Origin: Fimadaptatus sp948467645
GTDB taxonomy: Bacteria > Bacillota > Clostridia > Christensenellales > Aristaeellaceae
Direction: 5' to 3'
Assembly: GCA_948467645.1 (NCBI GenBank)
Contig: CAOKFD010000083.1
Coordinates: 1 to 9,671 of the forward strand
Length of the DNA stretch: 9,671 nucleotides
Numbering within the stretch: position 1 is the stretch's first letter; each line of letters begins with the position of its first letter. The position numbers were made by a program, and so were the translations under genes. Below, piece by piece: positions 1 through 6,459 of the stretch. The notes beneath the pieces were generated by a model. The model made no database searches. It was not told the origin of the DNA and saw only the letters and a list, made by a program, of their open reading frames with translations.

Positions 1-61
1 TCCTTGAACTGACGCAAAATCCACTTGGGTCTGCGGATTGTTCCGCTTGAGACACGCTCTA
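1..61. mobile_element. truncated MITE-like element, right half (59 bp plus TA)
   Basis: These bases match the right half of the complete element at 6300-6459 without gaps: positions 1-59 align with 6401-6459 at about 45 of 59 identities. The end GACACGCTC is followed by TA (60-61), just as GACACACTC is followed by TA (6460-6461) in the full copy. The left half lies outside the window. The element has no coding capacity here. That it is a transposon-derived MITE is an inference from the terminal inverted repeat and TA flank of the full copy. Confidence 0.6.
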
Positions 62-106
62 AGTCGGCAGAGTAACGGAAAAAAACAATTGAGTAAGAAT
101 AAACAG

Positions 107-352
107 CCCGTAACCAAACCAGTAGCGCGTCAGGCAAACAACTTCCCGCCATAAACTCCGATATATGGTTTATGGCGGGCCAGAAGCGCCCGTAACTAAA
201 CCAGTAACGCGTCAGACAAACAACTTCCCGCCATAAACTCCGATATATGGTTTATGGCGGGTCAGAAGCGTCGGTGACTAAACCAGTAACGCGTCAGAAA
301 AGCATCTTCCCGCGCTTAACTCTGGTTTATGGTTAAGCGCGGGCAGCGCCCC
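107..352. repeat. three tandem 82-bp units, each with a 12-bp-stem hairpin
   Basis: Units begin near 107, 189 and 271 with an exact 82-bp period. Each opens with a near-identical lead such as AACCAGTAACGCGTCAG and then carries a 35-nt hairpin (145-179, 227-261, 309-343) of 12 paired bases and an 11-nt loop. Units 1 and 2 share the arm CCCGCCATAAAC. Unit 3 has CCCGCGCTTAAC, and its other arm has changed to match, so pairing is complete in all three. No T-tract follows the stems on either strand, so they do not look like ordinary terminators. No ORF explains them. They could be REP-like elements or parts of an RNA; the function is unknown. Confidence 0.85.
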
Positions 353-629
353 GACTTTCCCCTGAGCCGCCCCGCTTGCGTGGCGGTGAACAAGGCGCGG
401 GCGCAAACTTTCTAAAAAAGCAACCCCGATTCGCGGTATCCCGAATCGCTTCAGATAACGAACCGCGTGATAAGAAGCGTAATCGAATATAGTAATCGCC
501 GCTGGCTCTGCGCAAGAAAGCAGCTCAAATCAGTAATCGCGTGCCGCCTCTCGTATAAAGAAAACCGTAACCCCAAAAAACGAATAAAAAGTAACCAATC
601 GGGAGAAAGACAAAATCGATTTTTCTTTG
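353..629. other. gene-free stretch between tandem repeats and DUF1015 gene
   Basis: I find no supportable gene here: short frames lack ribosome binding sites and family resemblance. It contains a small inverted repeat (CGATTCG at 427-433 with CGAATCG at 442-448) and a GC-rich one (CCGCC at 367-371 with GGCGG at 382-386). The base composition shifts from GC-rich to AT-rich after about 540. Confidence 0.6.
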
Positions 630-659
630 GTTCTTTCTTTTTTTCTAAAAAGAAAGAAC
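630..659. terminator. AT-rich inverted repeat, possible terminator of the DUF1015 gene
   Basis: A 13-bp perfect stem (GTTCTTTCTTTTT with AAAAAGAAAGAAC) closes a 4-nt loop, 15 bp past the stop codon of the minus-strand DUF1015 gene. Its place suits a terminator. The stem has little GC, and on the minus strand the following bases are A-rich rather than a clean U-tract, so termination is uncertain. It may instead be a dispersed repeat. Confidence 0.4.
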
Positions 660-674
660 ACGTTCCCCCCAACG

Positions 675-1940
675 TCACCCCATCGTAATCTTCCTGCACT
701 CCAAATAGAATCGCTTCTCACGCGCCTCGCCCATTGAGAATGTCTTGCGGGGGAGCGAACCGCCCTGCTCGACGGCGGGGAAGAGCTGGGACTTGTCCAT
801 CGGCTTTAGGAGGATGCCGCAGGTGTCGGGCTGGGCACAAAGCTGACGGACAGCGTCCTCGCCGTGAATGTAGTCGATCGTCGCTTCCGGGTGTAGACGT
901 ATCCATTCGTCGAGGAAGGTTTGTAGCGTGCCGACCTCCAAGGCCTGTCGTGAGTTAGAGATCGTTATGCTCATGTCGCTTTGCGCGTTTATGAAGCGTA
1001 GAACGTGACCCTCGCGCGCGCCGCGTGCCATGCGCATTCCTCCGCGCTCGCACCATGCGCCTAAGTCGCGGATCAGCGCGCCCATGTCCGCGCCCTTGAT
1101 TATGCGGTGAACCGGCTCAAAGACTAATGCGTCGCTGTGTAGGTTTACTATCTCGCATAGGGCGTAGCGTGCCGGGTGGGTTTCCCGCTCCTCGGGCGTG
1201 AGCGCGTCGCGTATGTTCAGCCAGCATTGCCGCGCTGTCGCCAGCGAATGATTGCCGTCGCCGACAGCTAAAAATATGTCGCTGCATTCGGAGCGCAGAG
1301 TGCGCAGCGCGCCTATAACAAAGTCCGCCGCCTCGCCCTCGACCGCCCAGCCGCGTATGTGCCCGCCGCCCTGCATCAGGTCAAAGTCGTATACGTCCCG
1401 CAGACTGTCGCGCATCTCGTATAGCGGCTCCAGTACCGTGCGCGCTTTGTCGTCAATCAGCATCATTATGTGCGGCAGTTCGACTGAAGCGTGCTCGCGT
1501 ATCTTCACGCGCGGGGGTATGCGGTCGAGTACGGTGCCCTCCGTCGCGCGGATGGGCGACTTGGAACCGACGGAAAAATCATACTTCTCAAGGTCGATCG
1601 CGGCAACCAGCCCTACGCGCATACCGTGCGAGCATTCGCGCTCAACAAGTATAAACCCGTGTACCGCGGGCACGATTACGCCCGCCGATAGGTATTCGGC
1701 CATAGCAGCGTTGATTGCGCTTATGCGCATGTCGCCGTCTTCCTCGCCTAAAAACGCCTCGGGATAAATCATGCGCAGCGTCGAGGGCGCGTCGCCCACG
1801 ATGCTGGCCGTCTCGCGCCAGTACTCGGGCTGAGACGTGTACTGGTCGCACGCAACGACCGCCCACTTATTCATATCGACGCCCGCGGCGGGCAGGTATA
1901 TGTCGTCTGCCGCCAGGCATATGTCGTCATAGCGTTCCAT
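675..1940 (-). CDS. DUF1015-family protein (421 aa)
   Basis: The product is a full-length soluble protein of the DUF1015 family, whose biochemical function I do not know to be established. Family-type segments are VACDQYTSQPEYW (residues 29-41), SPIRATEGTVLDRIPPR (128-144) and, most telling, GDGNHSLATAR (227-237), the version here of the family's DG-H-H/S motif. No signal peptide or membrane segment is visible. The start is the ATG at 1940, set by AGGAGG at 1948-1953, 7 nt upstream. No convincing promoter was found. In many Clostridia this family lies directly beside serC and serA. Here it is on the same strand as those genes but about 4.7 kb downstream of serA, with ridA, the DUF1294 gene, serS and namZ in between. 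A role in serine or phosphoserine metabolism is an inference from neighbourhood only. Confidence 0.92.
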   Translation of the reverse strand: MERYDDICLAADDIYLPAAGVDMNKWAVVACDQYTSQPEYWRETASIVGDAPSTLRMIYPEAFLGEEDGDMRISAINAAMAEYLSAGVIVPAVHGFILVERECSHGMRVGLVAAIDLEKYDFSVGSKSPIRATEGTVLDRIPPRVKIREHASVELPHIMMLIDDKARTVLEPLYEMRDSLRDVYDFDLMQGGGHIRGWAVEGEAADFVIGALRTLRSECSDIFLAVGDGNHSLATARQCWLNIRDALTPEERETHPARYALCEIVNLHSDALVFEPVHRIIKGADMGALIRDLGAWCERGGMRMARGAREGHVLRFINAQSDMSITISNSRQALEVGTLQTFLDEWIRLHPEATIDYIHGEDAVRQLCAQPDTCGILLKPMDKSQLFPAVEQGGSLPRKTFSMGEAREKRFYLECRKITMG

Positions 1941-2164
1941 TAATGCGCCTCCTGATTAAAAGCATGAAAACATTCGGATGCTATAACCAATTTTAGCATG
2001 TGCGCCCCGTTGTTAACAGAATGTTTTGGTAAATTGTGGTGGGCAGAAGTATGTTTTAGGCATATTTAGGCGGCCAAATATCATTCACAGGCGCGATATG
2101 CAGGAAAAGCCGCCATGCGCGGCGTATTATAAATACATCACATGTGAAAAGGGGCTGTATCACA
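1941..2164. other. divergent intergenic spacer between DUF1015 gene and ridA
   Basis: This spacer must carry the promoters of both divergent genes. AT-rich -10-like hexamers are present, such as TATTAT at 2125-2130 on the plus strand, but none has a good -35 partner at standard spacing. No hairpin or operator stands out. Confidence 0.5.
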
Positions 2165-2542
2165 ATGGCGAACGAAATCATAAGCACACAGAAAGCGCCG
2201 GGCGCGATCGGGCCGTATTCTCAGGCGGTACGCGCGGGCGACATGCTCTTTACCAGCGGTCAGCTGGGTCTGAATCCCGAGACGGGCGTACTGGCCGAAG
2301 GTGTGCGCGCGCAGGCGGATCAGGCGCTCAAAAATCTGGGCGCTATACTGCACGAGGCGGGTCTGGACTACAAGGATGTTATAAAGACGGTTGTATTCAT
2401 AAAGAACATGGCCGACTTCAAGACCGTGAACGAGGTTTACGCCCAGTACTTTACCGCTAACTATCCGGCGCGCAGCTGCGTCGAGGTCGCGGCTCTGCCC
2501 ATGGGCGGTCTGGTTGAGGTGGAGTGCGTGGCGCGCGGCTAA
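2165..2542 (+). CDS. ridA: RidA family reactive enamine/imine deaminase (125 aa)
   Basis: This is a RidA (YjgF/YER057c/UK114) protein. The family hydrolyses reactive enamines and imines, chiefly 2-aminoacrylate and 2-aminocrotonate released by PLP enzymes from serine, cysteine or threonine, to the keto acid and ammonia, which protects cytosolic PLP enzymes. It has the full set of family marks: APGAIGPYSQAV (residues 11-22), SGQLGLNPETG (31-41), PARSCVEVAALP (101-112) with the substrate-carboxylate Arg at 103, and VEVECVA with Glu120, matching Arg105 and Glu120 of E. coli RidA. Its length is normal, and it should form the usual trimer. The ATG at 2165 gives the standard N-terminus MANEII and has AGGGG at 2150-2154; an in-frame GTG at 2144 would add seven unconserved residues. 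No hairpin terminator follows closely. Confidence 0.95.
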   Translation: MANEIISTQKAPGAIGPYSQAVRAGDMLFTSGQLGLNPETGVLAEGVRAQADQALKNLGAILHEAGLDYKDVIKTVVFIKNMADFKTVNEVYAQYFTANYPARSCVEVAALPMGGLVEVECVARG

Positions 2543-2594
2543 GCCCGGAATATCTAAATAGTATTGAAAAAACATGACAATTAAGCGCGCAGGC

Positions 2595-2623
2595 TTGACA
2601 GATATGGCTTGCGGCGTTATAAT
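2595..2623 (+). promoter_or_regulatory. consensus sigma-A promoter
   Basis: TTGACA (2595-2600) and TATAAT (2618-2623) are separated by exactly 17 bp, a perfect match to the housekeeping consensus. Transcription should begin near 2630. No good start codon with a ribosome binding site follows for about 400 bases, so the promoter seems to serve the untranslated segment that ends at the terminator at 2891-2928, or a leader for the DUF1294 gene. Confidence 0.85.
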
Positions 2624-2629
2624 CATGTT

Positions 2630-2928
2630 GCCCGATGGGAGATGAAAGCGCTTCCCCTGAGCGGCTGATACTACGGAAAAAGCGTTATGCACCAAAGCAG
2701 AATATCCTGTGGTGTGCGTTATGTCTTTGTTTTTACCGACACTTCATAAAATGGAACCCGCGTCAGTTCGTGGATGTCATGCCCCCGCTTTTTAGCGCCA
2801 GGGGACGGCAGCAAGCGGCTGCAGGGTACCGCCCTGCCTAGCGTGGCGGGTGAAAAAGACGGGGCAGACGGCATTATGGGATTAAGTTTTCCCGCTTCCT
2901 TACAAACACGAGGGAGCGGGGCTTTTTT
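2630..2928 (+). ncRNA. candidate structured non-coding RNA or regulatory leader, about 300 nt
   Basis: The segment runs from a consensus promoter to a strong intrinsic terminator and holds no credible gene. It has many self-complementary blocks. GTC-A-TGCCCC (2776-2785) can pair with GGGGCAGAC (2861-2869), enclosing a multibranch region with the local hairpin GCAGGG/CCCTGC (2821-2826 with 2832-2837). CCCC-CGCT (2782-2789) can alternatively pair locally with AGCG (2794-2797) and GGGG (2801-2804). GGGA/TCCC (2637-2640 with 2653-2656) forms near the 5' end. I looked for the signature motifs of RNase P RNA, tmRNA, SRP RNA, T-boxes and the common riboswitches and found none. It could be an independent small RNA or an attenuating leader for the DUF1294 gene 108 bp downstream. 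The 5' end is estimated from the promoter. Confidence 0.5.
2891..2928 (+). terminator. intrinsic terminator upstream of the DUF1294 gene
   Basis: CCCGCTTCCT (2891-2900) pairs with AGGGAGCGGG (2911-2920), ten pairs including one G-U, around a 10-nt loop. A run of six T (2923-2928) follows. It ends the transcript begun near 2630 unless it is overridden. Confidence 0.85.
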
Positions 2929-3035
2929 ATGGGCTAAGCGTTCTTTCTTTTCGGAAGACATTGCTTGCGCTGTGCCTTATTCTATGCCGCGCACAAAGGT
3001 TTCATTATCTCAATCCCAGTCATCGGAGGACACCA

Positions 3036-3308
3036 ATGCAGACAGCTCTGGCAATCTACCTGATACTGATAAACCTTACCGCCTTCATCAGCTATGGCCT
3101 CGACAAGCGCAGGGCCAAACGCGGCGCATGGCGCATACCTGAACGCACGCTTATACTGCTTGCGGCTGTCGGCGGCTCGATCGGCGCTTACGCGGGTATG
3201 CGCGTGTTTCATCACAAGACGCGCCACAACAAGTTCAAATACGGCGTGCCGGCGATATTTATTGCTCAGGCGGCAATCGCGGCGTTGTGCTATGTCCGTA
3301 TGCGCTGA
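3036..3308 (+). CDS. DUF1294 family small membrane protein (90 aa)
   Basis: This is a short integral membrane protein of the DUF1294 family, function unknown. Hydrophobic segments lie at about residues 2-20, 38-56 and 70-87. Between the first and second is a basic loop (DKRRAKRGAWRIPE, 23-36), and after the second comes the family-typical GMRVFHHKTRHNKFKYGVP (54-72). The R-I-P-E, G-G-S-I-G and H-K-T-R-H-N-K-F stretches identify the family. The length is normal. The start is the ATG at 3036 with GGAGGA at 3025-3030; an upstream in-frame TTG at 2961 adds 25 residues with no family character. The gene follows the 2630-2928 transcription unit and its terminator. No separate strong promoter was found in the 107-bp gap, so control by read-through is possible. 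Confidence 0.9.
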   Translation: MQTALAIYLILINLTAFISYGLDKRRAKRGAWRIPERTLILLAAVGGSIGAYAGMRVFHHKTRHNKFKYGVPAIFIAQAAIAALCYVRMR

Positions 3309-3334
3309 CTTATCCCGTGTAAAGCATTTTTTAC

Positions 3335-3362
3335 TTGCAATTTGCCGCAGATAGGCTATAAT
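3335..3362 (+). promoter_or_regulatory. promoter of the serS T-box leader
   Basis: TTGCAA (3335-3340) and a perfect TATAAT (3357-3362) are 16 bp apart, placing the start of transcription near 3369, just before the T-box leader. Position and quality both fit a sigma-A promoter for serS. Confidence 0.8.
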
Positions 3363-3368
3363 AAGCAT

Positions 3369-3583
3369 AAAGCGATGAACGGCAAGGCTGCAATCGGACG
3401 GCCAAGAGAACCGGCGCCAGGTGCGAGCCGGTGTGTCCGACGACCAGTTTCCGGCCGGGAGCGCGCGGCGACGAGCCGTGCGGGTGCGCCCGATACAGCG
3501 CGCATGAGGGCCGCATTGCGGCTTAATTAGGGTGGTACCGCGAAAGATTTCGCCCCTGCGTTTTGCAGGGGCTTATTTTTTTA
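3369..3583 (+). promoter_or_regulatory. T-box leader of serS (tRNA-Ser sensing)
   Basis: T-box RNAs bind a cognate tRNA and, when it is uncharged, form an antiterminator that lets the downstream gene be read. The invariant T-box AGGGTGGTACCGCG is complete at 3529-3542. Stem I features are present: an AGAGA-type bulge near 3405-3409, the GGTGCGA apical motif at 3420-3426, and the flanking stem TCGGAC (3395-3400) with GTCCGA (3435-3440). Below that stem, CTG (near 3388) can pair with CAG (3445-3447). TCC (3450-3452) just after it is a plausible serine specifier codon, but AGT (3446-3448) is also a serine triplet, so the specifier is not certain. Together with the terminator at 3552-3582 this predicts induction of serS on serine starvation. 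The 5' end is estimated from the promoter. Confidence 0.93.
3552..3582 (+). terminator. T-box attenuator (intrinsic terminator)
   Basis: GCCCCTGC (3552-3559) pairs with GCAGGGGC (3565-3572) around a 5-nt loop. A T-rich tract (3573-3582) follows. This is the terminator that the T-box antiterminator competes with; it ends about 30 bp before serS. Confidence 0.93.
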
Positions 3584-3613
3584 AGACTGCCATTTTGATT
3601 GGAGGAGAATCAC

Positions 3614-4891
3614 ATGTTGGATCTTAACCTTATCCGCCGCGATCCGGATTATGTAAAGAACGGTCTGGCCAAGCGCGGCTACGACGCGGACTTTACCGAA
3701 CTGCTCAAATGGGACGAGGAGCGTCGCGCCATTCTGGCCGAAAACGAGAGCATCAAGGCCGAGCGCAACAAGCTCAACAAGCAGATACCCGCGCTGCGCA
3801 AGCAGGGTCAGGACGCCGCGCCGCTGCTGGAGCAGCTCAAGACCATGGCTGACCGCGTAAAGCAGTTGGACGAAAAGCAGACCGAGCTGGAGAACCAGAT
3901 CGAGAAGTTCATGCTGGCTCTGCCCAACCTGCCCGCCGAGGACGTGGTCGCGGGCGGCAAGGAGAACAATCAGGTGGTCTACACGTTCGGCGAAAAGCCG
4001 CACCTGCCCTACGAGGGCAAGAACCACGTGGATCTGTGCACCTCGCTGGGCCTTATAGACTACGAGCGCGGCGTTAAGATGGGCGGCAACGGCTACTGGC
4101 TGTACACCGGTTTGGGCGCGCAGCTGGAGTGGGCGCTGCTTAACTACTTCATCAGCACCCACATAAAGGACGGCTACGAGTTCATGCTGCCGCCCCACAT
4201 GCTGACGTATGAGTGCGGCCTGACCGCGGGCCAGTTCCCCAAGTTCGAGGACGACGTGTACCGCCTGAACGAGGAGGGCTTCCGCTTCATGCTGCCCACC
4301 GCCGAGACGGCGCTCATAAACCTCTATCGCGGCGAGATACTGGACGAGAGCGTGCTGCCGCGCAAGCTGTTTGCGTACACGCCCTGCTACCGCCGCGAGG
4401 CAGGCACCTACCGCGCCAGCGAGCGCGGCATGATCCGCGGCCACCAGTTCAACAAGGTCGAGATGTTCGGCTATACCAAACCCGAGGATTCGGACGCCAT
4501 GCTCAAGGAGCTCATCCGCAAGGCGTGCGCGCTGGTCGAGGGTCTGGGTCTGCACTTCCACCTGAGCAAGCTGGCGGCGGGCGACTGCTCCGCGTCCATG
4601 GCGACCACCTATGACGTAGAGCTGTGGCTGCCCAGCATGAACGAGTATAAGGAGTGCTCGTCGGTATCCAACGCACGCGACTATCAGGCGCGCCGCGGCA
4701 ACATCCGCTTCCGCCGCGCGGATACTAAGAAGATCGAGTACGTGCATACGCTAAACGGCTCGGGTCTGGCGACCAGCCGCCTGATACCCGCGATAGTCGA
4801 GCAGTTCCAGCAGGAGGACGGCTCCGTGGTAATCCCCGAGGTGCTGCGGCCTTATATGGGCGGGCTGGAAGTATTGGAGCCGAAGAAGTAA
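3614..4891 (+). CDS. serS: seryl-tRNA synthetase (425 aa)
   Basis: SerRS, a class II synthetase, attaches serine to tRNA-Ser (and to tRNA-Sec where present). The N-terminal arm that grips the tRNA long variable arm is the charged coiled coil at about residues 27-100. The catalytic core has the serine-binding TAE (229-231), motif 2 (CYRREAG at 258-264, then the RGMIRGHQFNKVEMF stretch) and motif 3 (NGSGLATSR at 381-389, with Arg389, then a conserved QQEDGSVVIPEVLRPYMGG block). The length is normal. The start is the ATG at 3614, with GGAGGA at 3601-3606, 7 nt upstream; the in-frame TTG at 3599 lies on the ribosome site and is rejected. SSVSNARDYQARR (349-361) differs slightly from the common SSCSN form. 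The gene is controlled by the T-box leader just upstream and ends at a hairpin shared with the convergent namZ. Confidence 0.98.
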   Translation: MLDLNLIRRDPDYVKNGLAKRGYDADFTELLKWDEERRAILAENESIKAERNKLNKQIPALRKQGQDAAPLLEQLKTMADRVKQLDEKQTELENQIEKFMLALPNLPAEDVVAGGKENNQVVYTFGEKPHLPYEGKNHVDLCTSLGLIDYERGVKMGGNGYWLYTGLGAQLEWALLNYFISTHIKDGYEFMLPPHMLTYECGLTAGQFPKFEDDVYRLNEEGFRFMLPTAETALINLYRGEILDESVLPRKLFAYTPCYRREAGTYRASERGMIRGHQFNKVEMFGYTKPEDSDAMLKELIRKACALVEGLGLHFHLSKLAAGDCSASMATTYDVELWLPSMNEYKECSSVSNARDYQARRGNIRFRRADTKKIEYVHTLNGSGLATSRLIPAIVEQFQQEDGSVVIPEVLRPYMGGLEVLEPKK

Positions 4892-4938
4892 GAATTGCAA
4901 TGTAAGCCGACGGCTTCATATAAAATGTGATAATCAGA

Positions 4939-4978
4939 AAAATGACTGCTGCACAGCTTATTGTGCGGCAGTCATTTT
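4939..4978. terminator. bidirectional terminator between serS and namZ
   Basis: A 17-pair stem (4939-4955 with 4962-4978, one G-U pair) closes a 6-nt loop. It has A-T runs at its base, giving a short T-rich tail on both strands. It lies between the convergent ends of serS and namZ and probably ends both transcripts. Confidence 0.85.
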
Positions 4979-5024
4979 ATTCACTATGAGCATATCATGT
5001 TGAGGCAGTCAGTGCGTGTCACTG

Positions 5025-6206
5025 TTACTTATACAACCCATACCTCTCCCGCACATCACCAAACGCCCGGGCCTCTTCACTCCACTCCTTAACGATCTCA
5101 TCCGCGGACTTTTGATTCATTCTCAATTCATCCGTACCGCTGAGCAAATCTATGCCCCAGCGCTTGCCCGGCTGCGGCGCGTTGAACTTGAAGTCATCCG
5201 GGTACAGCCTCTGCATCAGCCGCACCATGCGCACGCCCAGCTCTACCGGCCTCAGCGCGCGCCGGTCGGTTATGTGTATGCGCACGCCCGCGCACAGCTG
5301 GTTTACCTGCTTGTAGTAGAGCGGCACAAAGTACGCCGTGCTGAAGCGCACGCCCGGCAGATTGAGCGCGTCCAGCTCCGCCTTCAGCTGCATCGGGTCG
5401 ATGAACGGCGCGCCCACCTGCTCGAACGGACTGGTAGTGCCCCGGCCGTCGCTTACGTTGGCAGCCTCGAACAGGCATATGCCGCAGTACAGCGCCAGCG
5501 CGTTGATGCCGGGCATGTTTGGGCTGGGGTTGACAAACGGCAGGCCGGTTTCGTCAAAGTACATATCGCGCGTCCAGCCCGCGACCGGCACCACGCTCAG
5601 ATTGCAGCCCAGATGATACTCGCCGTTAAACATGCGCGCCAGTTCACCCAGCGTCATGCCGTGGCGAATCGGCACGTGCGTCAGCCCCACGAACGACAGA
5701 TTTTCATCGCGGTTGGTGTTGCCCTCGATCGCGCCGCCGATGGGGTTGGGGCGGTCGAGTACGATGCACTCCTTGCCCGCGGCCGCGCACGCCTTCATCA
5801 CGAAAAACAGCGTGGACGCATAGGTAAAGTAGCGCGCGCCCGCGTCCTGAATGTCGAATACTATCGCGTCCACCTTATCCAGACCCTCGTGCGGGGGCAT
5901 GTACAGCGCGTCCAGCGCCGAGGTCGAATTGGAATTTACAGTCACCTGATCGTCAAACATGCCGTAGACCGGCAGCCCGCTCCACTTGTCGATGTGATTC
6001 TCGATGTGCGCGCCGCCCTGCATCTCGCCGCGCACGCCGTGCTCGGGCGCGAACAGCGCGCGCAGGTCGCACTTGTCCTTCAGTATATCCACGCTGGAGC
6101 GGTAGTCCCGCCCTATGCCCGAAGCGCCCGTGGCCAAACCCAATCGCTTGCCGCGAAATACGTCCGCGTATTCGTCAATCCGATCTATGCCGCAAATTAC
6201 AGCCAT
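5025..6206 (-). CDS. namZ: exo-beta-N-acetylmuramidase NamZ-like (DUF1343, GH171), 393 aa
   Basis: This protein belongs to the DUF1343 family, now known as NamZ/GH171, which removes N-acetylmuramic acid from the non-reducing end of peptidoglycan fragments during cell-wall turnover. Family marks are LFAPEHGVRG (residues 51-60), IVFDIQDAGARYFTY (115-129), VLDRPNPIGG (149-158), VNPSPNMPG (225-233) and SDGRGTTSPFEQVGAPFID (252-270). The ATG at 6206 is preferred because GGAGG (6214-6218) lies 7 nt upstream and the protein then begins MAVICGIDRI; the longer frame from 6239 would place that site inside the gene. The N-terminus has no signal peptide, so the enzyme should be cytosolic, unlike the secreted B. 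subtilis enzyme. It has its own promoter and appears to be a single-gene unit. No N-acetylglucosaminidase, MurQ or transporter gene is nearby. Confidence 0.92.
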   Translation of the reverse strand: MAVICGIDRIDEYADVFRGKRLGLATGASGIGRDYRSSVDILKDKCDLRALFAPEHGVRGEMQGGAHIENHIDKWSGLPVYGMFDDQVTVNSNSTSALDALYMPPHEGLDKVDAIVFDIQDAGARYFTYASTLFFVMKACAAAGKECIVLDRPNPIGGAIEGNTNRDENLSFVGLTHVPIRHGMTLGELARMFNGEYHLGCNLSVVPVAGWTRDMYFDETGLPFVNPSPNMPGINALALYCGICLFEAANVSDGRGTTSPFEQVGAPFIDPMQLKAELDALNLPGVRFSTAYFVPLYYKQVNQLCAGVRIHITDRRALRPVELGVRMVRLMQRLYPDDFKFNAPQPGKRWGIDLLSGTDELRMNQKSADEIVKEWSEEARAFGDVRERYGLYK

Positions 6207-6254
6207 GCCGAAACCTCCCAAACGCCGCAGAAGCGGCAAAATCGTCCTGCAACA

Positions 6255-6283
6255 ATTATATCACCGCGCGGCGCGCAGGGCAA
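6255..6283 (-). promoter_or_regulatory. promoter of namZ
   Basis: Read on the minus strand, TTGCCC (6283-6278) and a perfect TATAAT (6260-6255) are 17 bp apart. TG one base before the -10 makes it an extended -10 promoter. It lies about 50 bp before the namZ start. The MITE-like element begins only about 17 bp further upstream. Confidence 0.75.
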
Positions 6284-6299
6284 CGGCGTATGCGGGCTA

Positions 6300-6459
6300 G
6301 AGTGTGTCTCAAAAATTCCTTAATCCGCAATTTCGGCGTCTTTTCCGCCATTTCTGCGTCATCAATCCTCGACTTAGCGCTGCTAAGCCTTCGGATTTAT
6401 TCCTTGAACTGACGAAAAATCCACTCGAACTTGCGGATTTCCCTTTTTGCGACACACTC
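6300..6459. mobile_element. complete MITE-like palindromic element (160 bp) flanked by TA
   Basis: The ends are GAGTGTGTC (6300-6308) and GACACACTC (6451-6459), perfect inverted repeats. They extend imperfectly to about 30 bp, with AATCCGCAA-type blocks in both arms. A TA flanks each side (6298-6299 and 6460-6461), as expected for IS630/mariner-type target duplication. The centre is a second palindrome: AATCC/GGATT (6364-6368 with 6393-6397) around CTTAGC/GCTAAG (6373-6378 with 6382-6387). There is no coding capacity. A diverged half copy is at 1-61. Classification as a MITE is an inference from the structure. Confidence 0.75.

Noticed and set aside
107..352. CRISPR array
   Set aside because: There are only three units, the would-be spacers are nearly identical, the period is 82 bp, and no cas gene is present.
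2144..2164. GTG start at 2144 for ridA
   Set aside because: The extra seven residues are not part of the RidA family N-terminus, and the purine-rich ribosome site lies inside them, correctly placed for the ATG at 2165.
2635..2700. Resemblance to a fluoride riboswitch (GATGG near 2634 and CTGATACTAC near 2665)
   Set aside because: The closing stem and the pseudoknot partner expected around these motifs are not present, and the terminator is more than 200 nt away, too far for that small aptamer.
2821..2837. T-box-like GGGTACCGC within the RNA candidate
   Set aside because: It lacks the GGTGG part of the T-box consensus and the Stem I features; these bases are better explained as a local hairpin.
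2635..2841. Plus-strand ORF of 68 codons inside the RNA candidate
   Set aside because: It has no ribosome binding site and no family resemblance, and it starts only a few bases after the predicted transcription start.
2774..3142. Plus-strand ORF of 122 codons
   Set aside because: It runs through the intrinsic terminator and overlaps the DUF1294 gene in another frame, with no ribosome site.
3581..4747. 388-codon minus-strand ORF opposite serS
   Set aside because: It is a shadow of serS caused by GC-rich codon use; its composition is low in complexity and no family is recognisable.
5016..6323. 435-codon plus-strand ORF opposite namZ
   Set aside because: It is an antisense shadow with odd His/Arg/Val-rich composition, whereas the minus strand has clear DUF1343 motifs, a ribosome site and a promoter.
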